Below, piece after piece: positions 15,895 through 22,989 of a stretch of DNA of 48,341 bases. Location: IMG/VR virus record IMGVR_UViG_3300038410_000025, positions 1 to 48,341 of that record; one strand, given 5' to 3'. The notes below the pieces were generated by a model. That model did no database searches, was not told the origin of the DNA, and saw nothing but the letters and a program-made list of their open reading frames with translations. The translations under genes and the position numbers were made by a program. Source of the stretch: a virus. Position 1 is the first letter of the stretch. Each line of letters starts with the position of its first letter.

Positions 15895-18482
15895 GGTGTC
15901 CAGCTCTCCACCATCTCCAGCGGATTCGGGTCGAAGACATCGGACAATCGGTTTCCGTCCTCCCGATCCTCGCGTTCCTTTCGCTCGCGGAGCAGATCCG
16001 CCCAGAGGAAGTCGATCCGTTCCTTCTCGGCCCGTTGCTCCGGCGTCAACTCGGGAGTGGGGTTGGCGCTCTCCTCCGGCAGACCCACCGGGGCGAGGGA
16101 CGCATAGCCAGCCCCTTCCAGACAGTGGTCGTTGCCATCTTTCGGCTTCCCCGGGGCCTTCTCGTCCCACTCATAGTCGAGGATTTCCCGCCTCAAGTTC
16201 GGCACGCGGCCGCGCATGAGTTTCATCTTGCCAGTCTGGAGGAGTTCCGTCATGCGGATGATCCGGGCATTCACACTCCAGTCGTGGGGGGTACCCGCGA
16301 TGAGATCGACGGTCAGGAGTTCCGTGATGACCTGCATCGCATCCCGGCCTGTCATGATGGCCGATGGTTGGCGCCCGTTCAGCTTCAACTTCAGCCACCC
16401 GCCGCGTTGCGCGATAGAGGCGGTTGTCACGTCGTAGATCTCGTTCCACCAGTACAGGGTGCCGTTGGGCGAGTAAGACCCGATGGCGATGGCGGTGGGG
16501 TCGCTTCCCCCGCCGGCACCGTGATCCCACCCCACGATATGTGTCCAGTCCCGGGGAGCCTCAAAGGGGTCGCACTCGTGGAGCATCGGGTCAAATGGGT
16601 AGACCAGGCCGGAGTAGGAGGCCGCCTCCCCGCCGAACTGCTCCGCGAACATCGGCCGCGGGAGTCGCTTCCGCGCCTTCTCGATCACCTCTGGCAGATA
16701 CTCGCCTGCATGGAGGACATCTCCGAACTCGGGCACGTACGACACCTGGCAGGACCAGTAATCTGGGTCATACGCTGGATTGGGATCCCCGTTGATCCGT
16801 TCGCGCCGGCCATCCTTCCACGGCGTCCATTCCCCAGTCTTCGGCTTGAAAGGTGTGCTCGGGACCGCGAAGGAGTCCCAGACCCACCCGTACCCCTTGT
16901 GGGTGGTCGGCACGTAGGTGATACCCTGCCGCTTCTCGATACGGGCGTAGAGGTAGCGGTCTCGGAGATTGGAGGGCAGTTTCGAGGCTTCCGCGAGGAT
17001 GACCCAATCCAGTTGTTCCCGGCGGAGGTTTTCGGGGTTCTCCGCGCTGATTACCTGCACCCAAGAACCATTCTTGAACTCGATGTGCATGTTGCCGCCC
17101 CGGATGTCCCAGTGCCAGCGGCGGGCCCCCTTCCGCATCCCCATAGCGGCGAAGTCCTGCGCGAGATACCCGAACTCCTTGGCCCCGTCCTGGTAGGTGT
17201 TTCCCGTGAAATACACCGTCCCATTCCGACGAGCCAACCACGTGCCGTTTGGCGTCTTGGGGCACCAGACAACCCCTTGGTGCTGTATTCGTTTCACTCC
17301 GGCATACCGATGCTTTTGCGCCCCAGGCCAGATCCGGTTGCGCTCGTAGATGCTGAGACGGTATCCATGTTGAGGGTCAGGGCACATCGTCGTCTGATAT
17401 CCGGCGAGTTGGCAGGCCATCTGAAGGGAACTAAGACGGTCGGAGCGGGACTGCAACACCGCACGCTCGCGCACTTCCCTTCCTCGCGGAGTAGTCCGCT
17501 TTCTTTCGTGGCCGTCAGCCATCACCGAAACCGCGATGAACAATTCCAGTTGCGCCTTCGTGAGGCTCACGAGAAACTGCGGGGACACCACCTTGTCTGG
17601 AGCGACCGACTTGACGGCGTTTCCGGCTGGTCCATTCAACCCGAAGTCACCACACCGCAAACCGGTCGGCCCGGCTGAGCGATAGATCCAATCCCTCCAG
17701 GCCGGCTCGCACCGATCCTTGGCGGAGAGAAGGGAATCTCTGGGCGGGCCCAGCCATCCTCGCAATGACGCGGCAATACGGTCGGCTCCCGGCCCCTCGT
17801 TCTGTGAGATCGCGAGTCCGTCGCCGCAGGTATTTTCATGTCCCTCAGTCCAGTACCATGCGATGAGCTCCACAAACGCGTCCGTGTGCGTCGGCATCAC
17901 CGGGAGATTCACGACGGGAGCCGCGCAGGGAATAAACTCATTCGGCGACCCAAGCGTTTCGGAGGTCACAAATCGGTATCCGCGATCTCGCCGTGGGCCG
18001 TTGCCCTTTTCCCCGCTGCTTCCCGTCCATCCCACCAACCAGCGGTGATGGGGAGTCGTCAAGGAATCGTGGCCGCGGAAATTCATCTCCACCATCTCGC
18101 CGTCCCACGGATAGATGTGGATGGATTCCACAGACTGCCATTCTGCAAAGCCTTCGCCGTTGATCGTCAGCGCAGTATCGCTGGACCGTACCATCTCCAC
18201 CGTGAGCCATCCACGCTGCGTCAGAATCTCCGTCTCCACATCCACGCACGGCGCCACGATCCAGCCATGCACATCTGGAAACAGCATGGTACAGCCGACG
18301 TGTTTGGCCACGTGGTACGATTTCCCGTCCTGGGGCGGCGTGAAGAGGCCGACATTGCGTTTCCCTGCGTCCACGGCCTCGTCCATGAGGCGCTGGCCGA
18401 GTTTGGGCGTGTGGCCCAGGGCGGCATACCAGCGTTGCCTGGACTCGGCCAGGACGGAGCGGGGGATGTCACTCAGCGGCAT
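15891..18482 (-). CDS. terL: Terminase large subunit (packaging ATPase-nuclease), intein-interrupted
   Basis: 863-aa precursor; 513 aa after removal of residues 79-428, a usual size. Walker A is TPPQDGKS (48-55). The intein interrupts the conserved VAP-TYQ strand that follows. Walker B-like LDWVILAE (491-498) has Ala where Asp is common but keeps catalytic Glu498. The RNase-H-like nuclease shows GWDHG (651-655, Asp653) and DHCLEGAGY (785-793). The enzyme drives DNA into the procapsid through the portal and cuts the concatemer. Start ATG follows GGAGTCCCA and overlaps the upstream gene by 10 bases. All motor and nuclease residues seem intact, so splicing should yield an active protein. Confidence 0.95.
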   Translation of the reverse strand: MPLSDIPRSVLAESRQRWYAALGHTPKLGQRLMDEAVDAGKRNVGLFTPPQDGKSYHVAKHVGCTMLFPDVHGWIVAPCVDVETEILTQRGWLTVEMVRSSDTALTINGEGFAEWQSVESIHIYPWDGEMVEMNFRGHDSLTTPHHRWLVGWTGSSGEKGNGPRRDRGYRFVTSETLGSPNEFIPCAAPVVNLPVMPTHTDAFVELIAWYWTEGHENTCGDGLAISQNEGPGADRIAASLRGWLGPPRDSLLSAKDRCEPAWRDWIYRSAGPTGLRCGDFGLNGPAGNAVKSVAPDKVVSPQFLVSLTKAQLELFIAVSVMADGHERKRTTPRGREVRERAVLQSRSDRLSSLQMACQLAGYQTTMCPDPQHGYRLSIYERNRIWPGAQKHRYAGVKRIQHQGVVWCPKTPNGTWLARRNGTVYFTGNTYQDGAKEFGYLAQDFAAMGMRKGARRWHWDIRGGNMHIEFKNGSWVQVISAENPENLRREQLDWVILAEASKLPSNLRDRYLYARIEKRQGITYVPTTHKGYGWVWDSFAVPSTPFKPKTGEWTPWKDGRRERINGDPNPAYDPDYWSCQVSYVPEFGDVLHAGEYLPEVIEKARKRLPRPMFAEQFGGEAASYSGLVYPFDPMLHECDPFEAPRDWTHIVGWDHGAGGGSDPTAIAIGSYSPNGTLYWWNEIYDVTTASIAQRGGWLKLKLNGRQPSAIMTGRDAMQVITELLTVDLIAGTPHDWSVNARIIRMTELLQTGKMKLMRGRVPNLRREILDYEWDEKAPGKPKDGNDHCLEGAGYASLAPVGLPEESANPTPELTPEQRAEKERIDFLWADLLRERKEREDREDGNRLSDVFDPNPLEMVESWTP
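17199..18248 (-). mobile_element. Intein with LAGLIDADG endonuclease in the terminase gene
   Basis: 350 codons in frame. It starts at Cys79 (CVDVETEILTQRGW, block A), has block B TTPHHRW (TxxH at 142-145), and ends VYFTGN followed by extein Thr429. The terminal Asn is present, but the usual preceding His is Gly. Two LAGLIDADG-type helices, LIAWYWTEGH (Glu213) and LFIAVSVMADGH (Asp323), keep both acidic residues, so the homing nuclease could be active. The insertion site lies just after Walker A in a conserved strand, a typical intein location that makes clean loss the only tolerated escape. Confidence 0.93.
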
Positions 18483-18799
18483 TGGGACTCCGATGGATCG
18501 GGAAGATAGTCACCACCAGCATCCGAATAGGCCGGACGTTCGGCTTGTTTCCTCCGTCGTATTTCTTCCGTGCTTACTGCCACCTCCACGGTGTCATGGC
18601 TCCCTACCCATTTCCCGTCGCGCACATACGGCTCCACGGCACCCGTCTCCCAATTCACGCGGTCGGCATCTCGGTCGCTGTACCAGATTTCGGCCACCGA
18701 CCCCCAGTTGCCGCGATGCAGGGCCGGGGGACGGTACGGTTTCCCGGTCAGGTGTCGGCATGTCTCCAGAATCCGCTCAGGGAGTACCTGTTTCGCCAT
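18473..18799 (-). CDS. Hypothetical protein upstream of terminase
   Basis: 108 aa, ATG 18799 without a clear ribosome site and overlapping the upstream gene by 23 bases. Begins MAKQVLPERILETCRHLTGK, then RGNWGSVAEIWYSDRDADRV, VEPYVRDGKWVGSHDTVEVA, and a basic helix EEIRRRKQAERP. No family recognised. Position suggests a packaging-related role. Confidence 0.6.
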   Translation of the reverse strand: MAKQVLPERILETCRHLTGKPYRPPALHRGNWGSVAEIWYSDRDADRVNWETGAVEPYVRDGKWVGSHDTVEVAVSTEEIRRRKQAERPAYSDAGGDYLPDPSESQCR

Positions 18800-19268
18800 C
18801 CGGCGCGTCCTTCTTTTTCAAACTCGGCGCGACGATTTTTTCAAAAACGCTCATCAGGTCCTCGCCCATCTCCACCTTCTGCGTCGGGGAGAGGCCGCCG
18901 ACGCCGAGATACCACTGGAGATTGCTGGTCCGCGTGCGCTTGTCCTCGTTGCTGTCCGCCGCCAACCGCTCCACGCCACCGAGCATCTTGGGGAGGTTCT
19001 TCCTCACCCGCTTCTTGCAATACTCGCCGGGGTCCGCGGCCACCTCCGCGAAGGCTTGCAGAAAGGCCATGGAGCCGATGATCAGCTTCACCGCCTCCAG
19101 GGAGACGGTCTCGAATTGGGGGTCCTGAATCAGCCGCTCGTGAATCTTGTCCGCGCGCTGCCGGCGCTCCGCCATGAGGTCCAAGATGGCAGCGAACACC
19201 GCCGGATCCTCCGCGTCGTTGCGGTCGATGGCGGCCTGGTTCAGGGCGGCGATGTCCTGTTCGTTCAC
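18777..19268 (-). CDS. Candidate terminase small subunit
   Basis: 163 aa, GTG start in GTGA overlap with the upstream stop. Helical throughout: NEQDIAALNQAAIDRNDAED, AILDLMAERRQRADKIHERL, VSLEAVKLIIGSMAFLQAF, and a Lys/Arg-rich CKKRVRKNLPKMLGG. The tail is charged (EKIVAPSLKKKDAPDGE). Small terminases are short helical oligomers encoded just before the large subunit. No HTH is evident, so the call rests on position and composition. The HTH_17 protein at 21650-21904 is a rival candidate. Confidence 0.45.
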   Translation of the reverse strand: MNEQDIAALNQAAIDRNDAEDPAVFAAILDLMAERRQRADKIHERLIQDPQFETVSLEAVKLIIGSMAFLQAFAEVAADPGEYCKKRVRKNLPKMLGGVERLAADSNEDKRTRTSNLQWYLGVGGLSPTQKVEMGEDLMSVFEKIVAPSLKKKDAPDGETGTP

Positions 19269-19435
19269 TTCACCTGCTCCCACGGTCGCCCACATTCGTC
19301 GCATGAGGGACAGGGTACATACGTCCCGTCCCGGATCTGGTGGGTGGATGCTGAGGCACCGCAGGAACAGGCCGGACGCCAGTGGGTCCAGGTGCTCCTG
19401 GTGTTGGATTTTCTCGGGACGCGAGGCTCAGTCAC
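19265..19435 (-). CDS. Mini zinc-ribbon protein
   Basis: 56 aa, GTG start at 19435 overlapping the end of the 222-aa gene, with GGAGAGCATGGACC upstream. Basic N-terminus (EPRVPRKSNTRSTWTHWRP), then CSCG...CPSCDECG, two Cys pairs that can bind one zinc ion. One of many such mini-proteins in this genome. Confidence 0.6.
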   Translation of the reverse strand: MTEPRVPRKSNTRSTWTHWRPACSCGASASTHQIRDGTYVPCPSCDECGRPWEQVK

Positions 19436-20096
19436 GGTCCATGCTCTCCACGGTGAACCGGCCATACCCCCGCGGCCGCGCCGACCCGAGACCCTGCGCC
19501 TCGGCCATCTCCCACAGGTCTCCCCAGACTTCTTTGGTCAGAATGCTGGTATCTGGGAACTTCGCCCCGGCCTGCACAGCCCAGGGCAGCAGGTAATCGT
19601 AGCGACGCAGGATGGAGCGAGTCCCCATCCGGTCCGTGATCGTAGACCCCCATTCCCGCGTCCCCGTCTCTTCCGTGGCAGGCTCGCCGGTCCCGTTCGC
19701 AATCGGGAGGAGGTTTCCCGGGGCGTCCAGCACGATCAGGCCGCGCGTCAGCAGATCCTTCAGGCCCCGGACCTTGCGTGAGAGGCCCAGGGTCGTCGCA
19801 CAGTCGATCAGCAGCGAGGTGATTTGGTGGCCCCCCAGACACAGGACCCCGGCGGGGTTCCGGCGGAAGCCGCAGGACATACTTTTCTCCTCCTCTTCGG
19901 CGGTCTGTCCCGGCTCAATCCCCATGGCCTGCATGTTCTCCGCGATGATCTTCTCCGGGTCGCGACCATGCATCTTCGCCGTGATTCTGACCTCTTTGGA
20001 GGACATCTGTGCCCGAATGAGGTTTTCGGTCTTCGGCATCCCGCCAAGCAGCTCTGTGGTGCCGGTCAGTCGGAAACGGTACGTGATCCAGTTCAT
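19428..20096 (-). CDS. Conserved-looking protein of unknown function
   Basis: 222 aa, ATG with GAGGAGCTACCC. Begins MNWITYRFRLTGTTELLGGM, then a central acidic helix (GIEPGQTAEEEEKSMSCGF), LDAPGNLLPIANGTGEPATE, and ends with a Gly/Arg-rich loop LGSARPRGYGRFTVESM. The FRLTG...LLGG opening and GLGxxRPxGYGRF ending recur in phage proteins of unknown role. The fold recalls ferredoxin-like RAMP proteins only superficially. It is the first gene after the period-5 GG array, so the array forms its leader. Confidence 0.65.
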   Translation of the reverse strand: MNWITYRFRLTGTTELLGGMPKTENLIRAQMSSKEVRITAKMHGRDPEKIIAENMQAMGIEPGQTAEEEEKSMSCGFRRNPAGVLCLGGHQITSLLIDCATTLGLSRKVRGLKDLLTRGLIVLDAPGNLLPIANGTGEPATEETGTREWGSTITDRMGTRSILRRYDYLLPWAVQAGAKFPDTSILTKEVWGDLWEMAEAQGLGSARPRGYGRFTVESMDRD

Positions 20097-20109
20097 GGGT
20101 AGCTCCTCT

Positions 20110-20430
20110 CTGGTTTGGGTTGTCGCATTGGATTGGCGCGGTGGGGTACGGGGTGTCGCAGCGGCGTGGCAGGGATCGGTCCGTCGCAAAGGGGTCGGCA
20201 GGGCCCGGACGGGGGCGGCACGTCGCAATGGGTCGGTCGGTGGAGGAGTGGCAAGGCGCGGCTTGGGCTGTCGCACAGGTGCGGCAAGGGGTGGCGCGGT
20301 TGGTCGCAAGGGCCGGGGATGGCGTAGCTGGTTTGGGCATGTAGCAACGGTTGGGCGGGGAGGGGTCCGTCGCATGGGGTTGGACTGGGTTGGCTCGTCG
20401 CATCGGTACGGAAGGGCTCGGCTCGAATCG
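20110..20430. repeat. Non-coding period-5 GG array with GTCGCA boxes
   Basis: On the plus strand the sequence is built of pentamers of form NNGGN, in blocks of mostly 4, 5 or 6 units plus 2 bases, each block ended by GTCGCA. Perfect GTCGCA starts at 20122, 20155, 20183, 20222, 20270, 20303, 20369 and 20397; GTAGCA is at 20341. All point the same way, with spacings of 33, 28, 39, 48, 33, 38+28 and 28. A five-base period cannot be a codon pattern, and all three minus frames stay open over much of it, so it is non-coding DNA. It could be a packaging or replication site, or a structured leader of the 222-aa gene. Confidence 0.85.
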
Positions 20431-20447
20431 TCCGCATTGTATAGTCA

Positions 20448-20708
20448 TCAGGGTTGCCCCTGCTCATTGTCGAGGCGGCTCTCATCGGTCTCTGGGTGCC
20501 ATCGCGTCCGTTGCCCAGCCTGGACCGTTCCAGGAGGTGTTCCCTGAGCCGCCTGCCCTGCGCCCCGAAGGGTCGCGCTGGGTACGTCCAACAGCCCTTC
20601 CAGCCGAGCCACCTCCGCCTGGAGGACCCGAATCGTAGCCTTGTGGCATTCGATACAGTCATCCGGATACCACTCCCCGTGGGGGCACTTCCCACCGGGG
20701 TGACTCAT
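20448..20708 (-). CDS. Small zinc-ribbon and coiled-coil protein
   Basis: 86 aa, ATG overlapping the upstream TGA (ATGA). MSHPGGKCPHGEWYPDDCIE then CH gives a zinc site (C-x-H...C-x-x-C-H). A helix ATIRVLQAEVARLEGLL and a Pro/Gln-rich tail follow. Last gene before the repeat array. Function unknown. Confidence 0.65.
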   Translation of the reverse strand: MSHPGGKCPHGEWYPDDCIECHKATIRVLQAEVARLEGLLDVPSATLRGAGQAAQGTPPGTVQAGQRTRWHPETDESRLDNEQGQP

Positions 20709-21148
20709 AGCTTGGACTCCTCCATGTCACACCAGAAGCACACCGTCCCCCGGATCGTGGCGCCGCAGTTGGAGCAGGTACGCAGCGACGGCGTGGACTC
20801 GGTGACAGGAGACCAGGAGACACTGGAGGTATCGGTGTGGATGACATCGTACGCATCTGCGGTGTTCGCCAGATGCCGCCAGTCGATGGAGTCGGTGACA
20901 GGGGACCAAGCCAGTGGCCGTACGCGGAATCGTTTGGCCCGCAGCGCCTCTTCCATAATATCGCCCGCCCACGTACGGCACCGGAGGCACGTGTGTTCTG
21001 GTGACTCGGGGAACGGGAACCACGTATCGGCATGCGCGGTGTATGGCGTGTCACAGACGCGACAGGGAGCTCTCTCGGGATGGTGCTTCCCGCATATAAC
21101 CTGTCCGGTGTCCCGCCAGCACTCGCAGATCGGGCAGTCCGAGCTCAC
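20705..21148 (-). CDS. Cysteine-rich multi-zinc protein with internal repeat
   Basis: 147 aa, GTG start in GTGA overlap. Several zinc pairs: CPIC, CGKHH, CRVC, CLRC, CSNC, CFWC. A WSPVT(D/E)S peptide occurs twice (about residues 80-87 and 111-118), with matching DNA repeats near 20800-20830 and 20890-20915. Possibly a nucleic-acid or protein adaptor with two or three small zinc modules. No family recognised. Confidence 0.65.
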   Translation of the reverse strand: MSSDCPICECWRDTGQVICGKHHPERAPCRVCDTPYTAHADTWFPFPESPEHTCLRCRTWAGDIMEEALRAKRFRVRPLAWSPVTDSIDWRHLANTADAYDVIHTDTSSVSWSPVTESTPSLRTCSNCGATIRGTVCFWCDMEESKL

Positions 21149-21345
21149 TCCAGCACCTTCAGAGTCTCATCCCTTCCAAGTTGACCGTCAATCGCTGGAA
21201 CGAAGTAGAACGCCAAGAGAGTGATCCCACACCGCTGGCAATAGGGAACCGCTACCGCTGTTGCACCCACCCACTGATGAGTACACGGTGTGACGGTCGA
21301 GGCGTTCTGGTGTTGCGATGCAAGGGGAACTACGGTTTCAGGCAT
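21145..21345 (-). CDS. Mini zinc-binding protein
   Basis: 66 aa, ATG 21345. CTHQW and CQRCG supply a C-x-H plus CxxC zinc site, followed by ITLLAFYFVPAIDG. Overlaps both neighbours by 4-16 bases. Function unknown. Confidence 0.55.
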   Translation of the reverse strand: MPETVVPLASQHQNASTVTPCTHQWVGATAVAVPYCQRCGITLLAFYFVPAIDGQLGRDETLKVLE

Positions 21346-21587
21346 GTCACACCCGTATCACTGTGGGAGGGGCAGGCGATCACCGGAACACCGAAGAGTG
21401 AAGACTGCTCATGCTTGCCATCAGAGAGAGAACCTAAGCACCACGGACAGACATCCGAGGCGTTTTTCATCGTCGATGCCAGTGTGAACTTGGATACGCA
21501 CACGGGGGGGAGGGGAGGCTGAGGGGGGTGGTCGCCGGGCTCGACGGCTGCCTGGTGGACCTCGGGAGACACGGACAATCCACGCAC
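21330..21587 (-). CDS. Zinc-motif protein with Pro-rich N-terminus
   Basis: 85 aa from GTG 21587, which has AAGGAG ten bases upstream; ATG 21470 (46 aa) is the alternative. The C-terminal part holds DVCPWCLGSLSDGKHEQSS and VIACPSHSD, a CxxC plus C/H set typical of small phage proteins. The N-terminal Pro-rich section (DHPPQPPLPPV) is encoded opposite a G-quadruplex-like tract, so its translation is less certain. Confidence 0.5.
   Translation of the reverse strand: MRGLSVSPEVHQAAVEPGDHPPQPPLPPVCVSKFTLASTMKNASDVCPWCLGSLSDGKHEQSSLFGVPVIACPSHSDTGVTCLKP
21504..21528 (+). other. G-quadruplex-forming tract
   Basis: Plus-strand runs of 7, 4, 2 and 6 G separated by 1-4 bases meet the usual G3+ N1-7 rule if the first run is split in two. 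It lies opposite the Pro-rich codons of the 85-aa gene. Confidence 0.5.
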
Positions 21588-21649
21588 ACCAATTCCTAAC
21601 TCCTTGATTCGATTAGTGCGCTAGCCTGCACAGTCCTAAGCTAGGAACG

Positions 21650-21904
21650 CTACTCATCGGATGCACCCGGATCGCTTGTGGCGTTTTGGGTGCCTGCAAG
21701 AGCCTGTAGACCTATCCCCTTCCCAGTTACACGTGTACTCCTTGACCGTAACCATGCATCCACTTCATAGCTGTGGGCCCACACCCGCTTACCCATGTAG
21801 AACCTCGGCAGTCCCTGGTGGCAATACTGGATATACGTCCACACGCTTGAGACTCCGAGGTACAGCATGATTGCCCGTCGTCCGCGCAGGATACGCGATA
21901 CCAT
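21650..21904 (-). CDS. HTH_17-type DNA-binding protein
   Basis: 84 aa, ATG 21904 with GGAAGCATACC (ATG 21967 with AAGGGG is an alternative, 105 aa). Sequence RRAIMLYLGVSSVWTYIQ, then GLPRFYMGKRVWAHSYEVDA and WLRSRS, matches the winged MerR/excisionase-like HTH_17 pattern (helix-turn-helix, short wing, aromatic-rich end). This fold serves in excisionases, transcription regulators and gpNu1-type small terminases. As first gene of the late operon, on the same strand as terminase, it could be a late regulator or the DNA-recognition subunit for packaging. Confidence 0.7.
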   Translation of the reverse strand: MVSRILRGRRAIMLYLGVSSVWTYIQYCHQGLPRFYMGKRVWAHSYEVDAWLRSRSTRVTGKGIGLQALAGTQNATSDPGASDE

Positions 21905-22178
21905 CGGTATGCTTCCCACGCGATATTGGGTCGTTGACTGTGGAACCACGCCTACCGCCACATGCATCCCCTTACCGCACTTGGCAATCCACGCGGGCGG
22001 ATGAGGCGCCCGCAAGGTACTCTGACATCAAATCCGTATCATGCAGTCGGTTGTAAGACATTGCAGAGGACAAAATGGTTGTCAAGCAAAAAGTTTGCCA
22101 CAATAGAATGCTAACCTTACAAACGGACATCTTGTACAAGCAGATTAGAGAATGCACAAGCACTTGAGTCATCCTGGC
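21905..22178. promoter_or_regulatory. AT-richer intergenic control region
   Basis: No gene is supported here. The region holds a perfect minus-strand TTGACA (22085-22080) with a poor -10 downstream, a plus-strand TTGTCA (22079-22084) and TAGAAT (22104-22109), the palindrome CTTGTACAAG (22131-22140), and GCAAAAAGTTTGC (22086-22098). It probably drives the late leftward operon, but the exact promoter is unclear. Confidence 0.45.
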
Positions 22179-22379
22179 TCAATCCTTATGGATGCCTATG
22201 GGCAGTTCTCCCACAAGACCGCACGTCGGGCAGCCATGGACACGCTTCCCGACCAACTTGCCGTGATACTTGGAGTAGGAGTGCCACTCGGGATCGGTCA
22301 GGGTCTTCGGATGGACGTGAGGAGAGTAGTCGTAGACAGACTGACAGACGCGACAGCGGTAGACACGTACGGTTGCCAT
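22179..22379 (-). CDS. Zinc-ribbon protein, probably leaderless
   Basis: 66 aa. CRVC at 9-12 and CPTC at 50-53 frame a zinc ribbon with HVHPKTLTDPEWHSY between. No Shine-Dalgarno precedes the ATG. A good promoter puts the transcript start about three bases upstream, so translation is likely leaderless. Transcribed away from the rightward early cluster. Function unknown. Confidence 0.7.
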   Translation of the reverse strand: MATVRVYRCRVCQSVYDYSPHVHPKTLTDPEWHSYSKYHGKLVGKRVHGCPTCGLVGELPIGIHKD

Positions 22380-22388
22380 CGCATGGGA

Positions 22389-22418
22389 ATATTACACGAG
22401 ATAATTCGCCGTGGTCAA
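22389..22418 (-). promoter_or_regulatory. Sigma-70-like promoter, leftward
   Basis: TTGACC (22418-22413), an 18-base spacer, and TAATAT (22394-22389) on the minus strand. The predicted start lies near 22382, just before ATG 22379. Confidence 0.65.
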
Positions 22419-22649
22419 GCAATTTCTTTGCCTCAGCAGCAAATCGTTGGTCGTTTTACGACTACACCTAACAATTTACATTCCGCGTGAACATTGCGAT
22501 TGCGGATTCACAAGGGCACTTGTGGTCATTCTACGGCATCTTTGTACCTTTGTGAAATAGGAGAAGCGTGCAATATCCGCTACTTACCACTTGGCAAACT
22601 GTTTGCACTCTTAGGTGGCAGCAATCAACGCAAAACGGAGGATCCGCCC
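22419..22649. promoter_or_regulatory. Leader of the rightward early cluster
   Basis: No gene is supported. A small hairpin GTCG-TTTTA-CGAC occurs near 22451-22463 and a possible TTGGTC...TAACAA promoter pair (16-base spacer) overlaps it on the plus strand. A longer open frame upstream of ATG 22650 lacks a ribosome site and is not called. Confidence 0.35.
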
Positions 22650-22835
22650 ATGAAAACCTGCAAAGCGATGGTAGACGAGGCTCAGAAGGAAGGCTGGTAT
22701 CACGTTAATGGCCTGACCGTCCATGTCCGTGTCTTGGATATCCGCACCGTCTTTTCCCGAACTGACTACCTTGTCTCACCTGTGGATGGCGGAGGCGAAA
22801 CCTGGGTGAGTGCTGACAAGGTCAGTTGGAGCTAA
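22650..22835 (+). CDS. Small early protein
   Basis: 61 aa, ATG after GGAGGATCCGCCC. MKTCKAMVDEAQKEGWYHVN then VHVRVLDIRTVFSRTDYLVS and GGGETWVSADKVSWS: a compact beta fold in which basic and aromatic residues alternate. It resembles small phage proteins with a KOW/SH3-like strand order, but no family is assigned. First gene of the rightward cluster. Confidence 0.7.
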   Translation: MKTCKAMVDEAQKEGWYHVNGLTVHVRVLDIRTVFSRTDYLVSPVDGGGETWVSADKVSWS

Positions 22836-22840
22836 TCACC

Positions 22841-22975
22841 ATGCTTACCATGCGTCACCACCTCAACGCCTTGCACATCTACTGCCGGCTGGTGCAGCTC
22901 GGCCTCTCTCGAGCGCGCGCCAGACGGTGGGCCCGCCGGTGGGAACTGATTGCCCATCGGTGGCTGTACGCCTAA
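22841..22975 (+). CDS. Arg/Trp-rich mini-protein
   Basis: 44 aa; GGAG nine bases before ATG. RLVQLGLSRARARRWARRWE forms a strongly basic amphipathic helix, then LIAHRWLYA. Could bind nucleic acid or membranes. The coding call depends on spacing in the operon. Confidence 0.55.
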   Translation: MLTMRHHLNALHIYCRLVQLGLSRARARRWARRWELIAHRWLYA

Positions 22976-22989
22976 GAGGAGGAAACACC

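Noticed and set aside
15714-17678. Very long plus-strand open frame opposite terminase and intein
   Set aside because: Arg/Pro/Gly/His-rich, no ribosome site, and exactly opposite a gene with clear catalytic motifs; a GC-rich shadow.
20110-20430. CRISPR array
   Set aside because: The repeated element is only six bases and the intervals are themselves pentamer repeats of variable length; no spacer-like unique sequences.
20093-20695. Minus-strand frames through the GG array as a Pro-rich protein
   Set aside because: All three frames are open because the five-base unit lacks stops; the period is not a multiple of three and the real start with ribosome site is at 20096.
21972-22172. 66-codon minus-strand frame in the AT-rich control region
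   Set aside because: No ribosome site and the region contains promoter-like elements; protein is not plausible.
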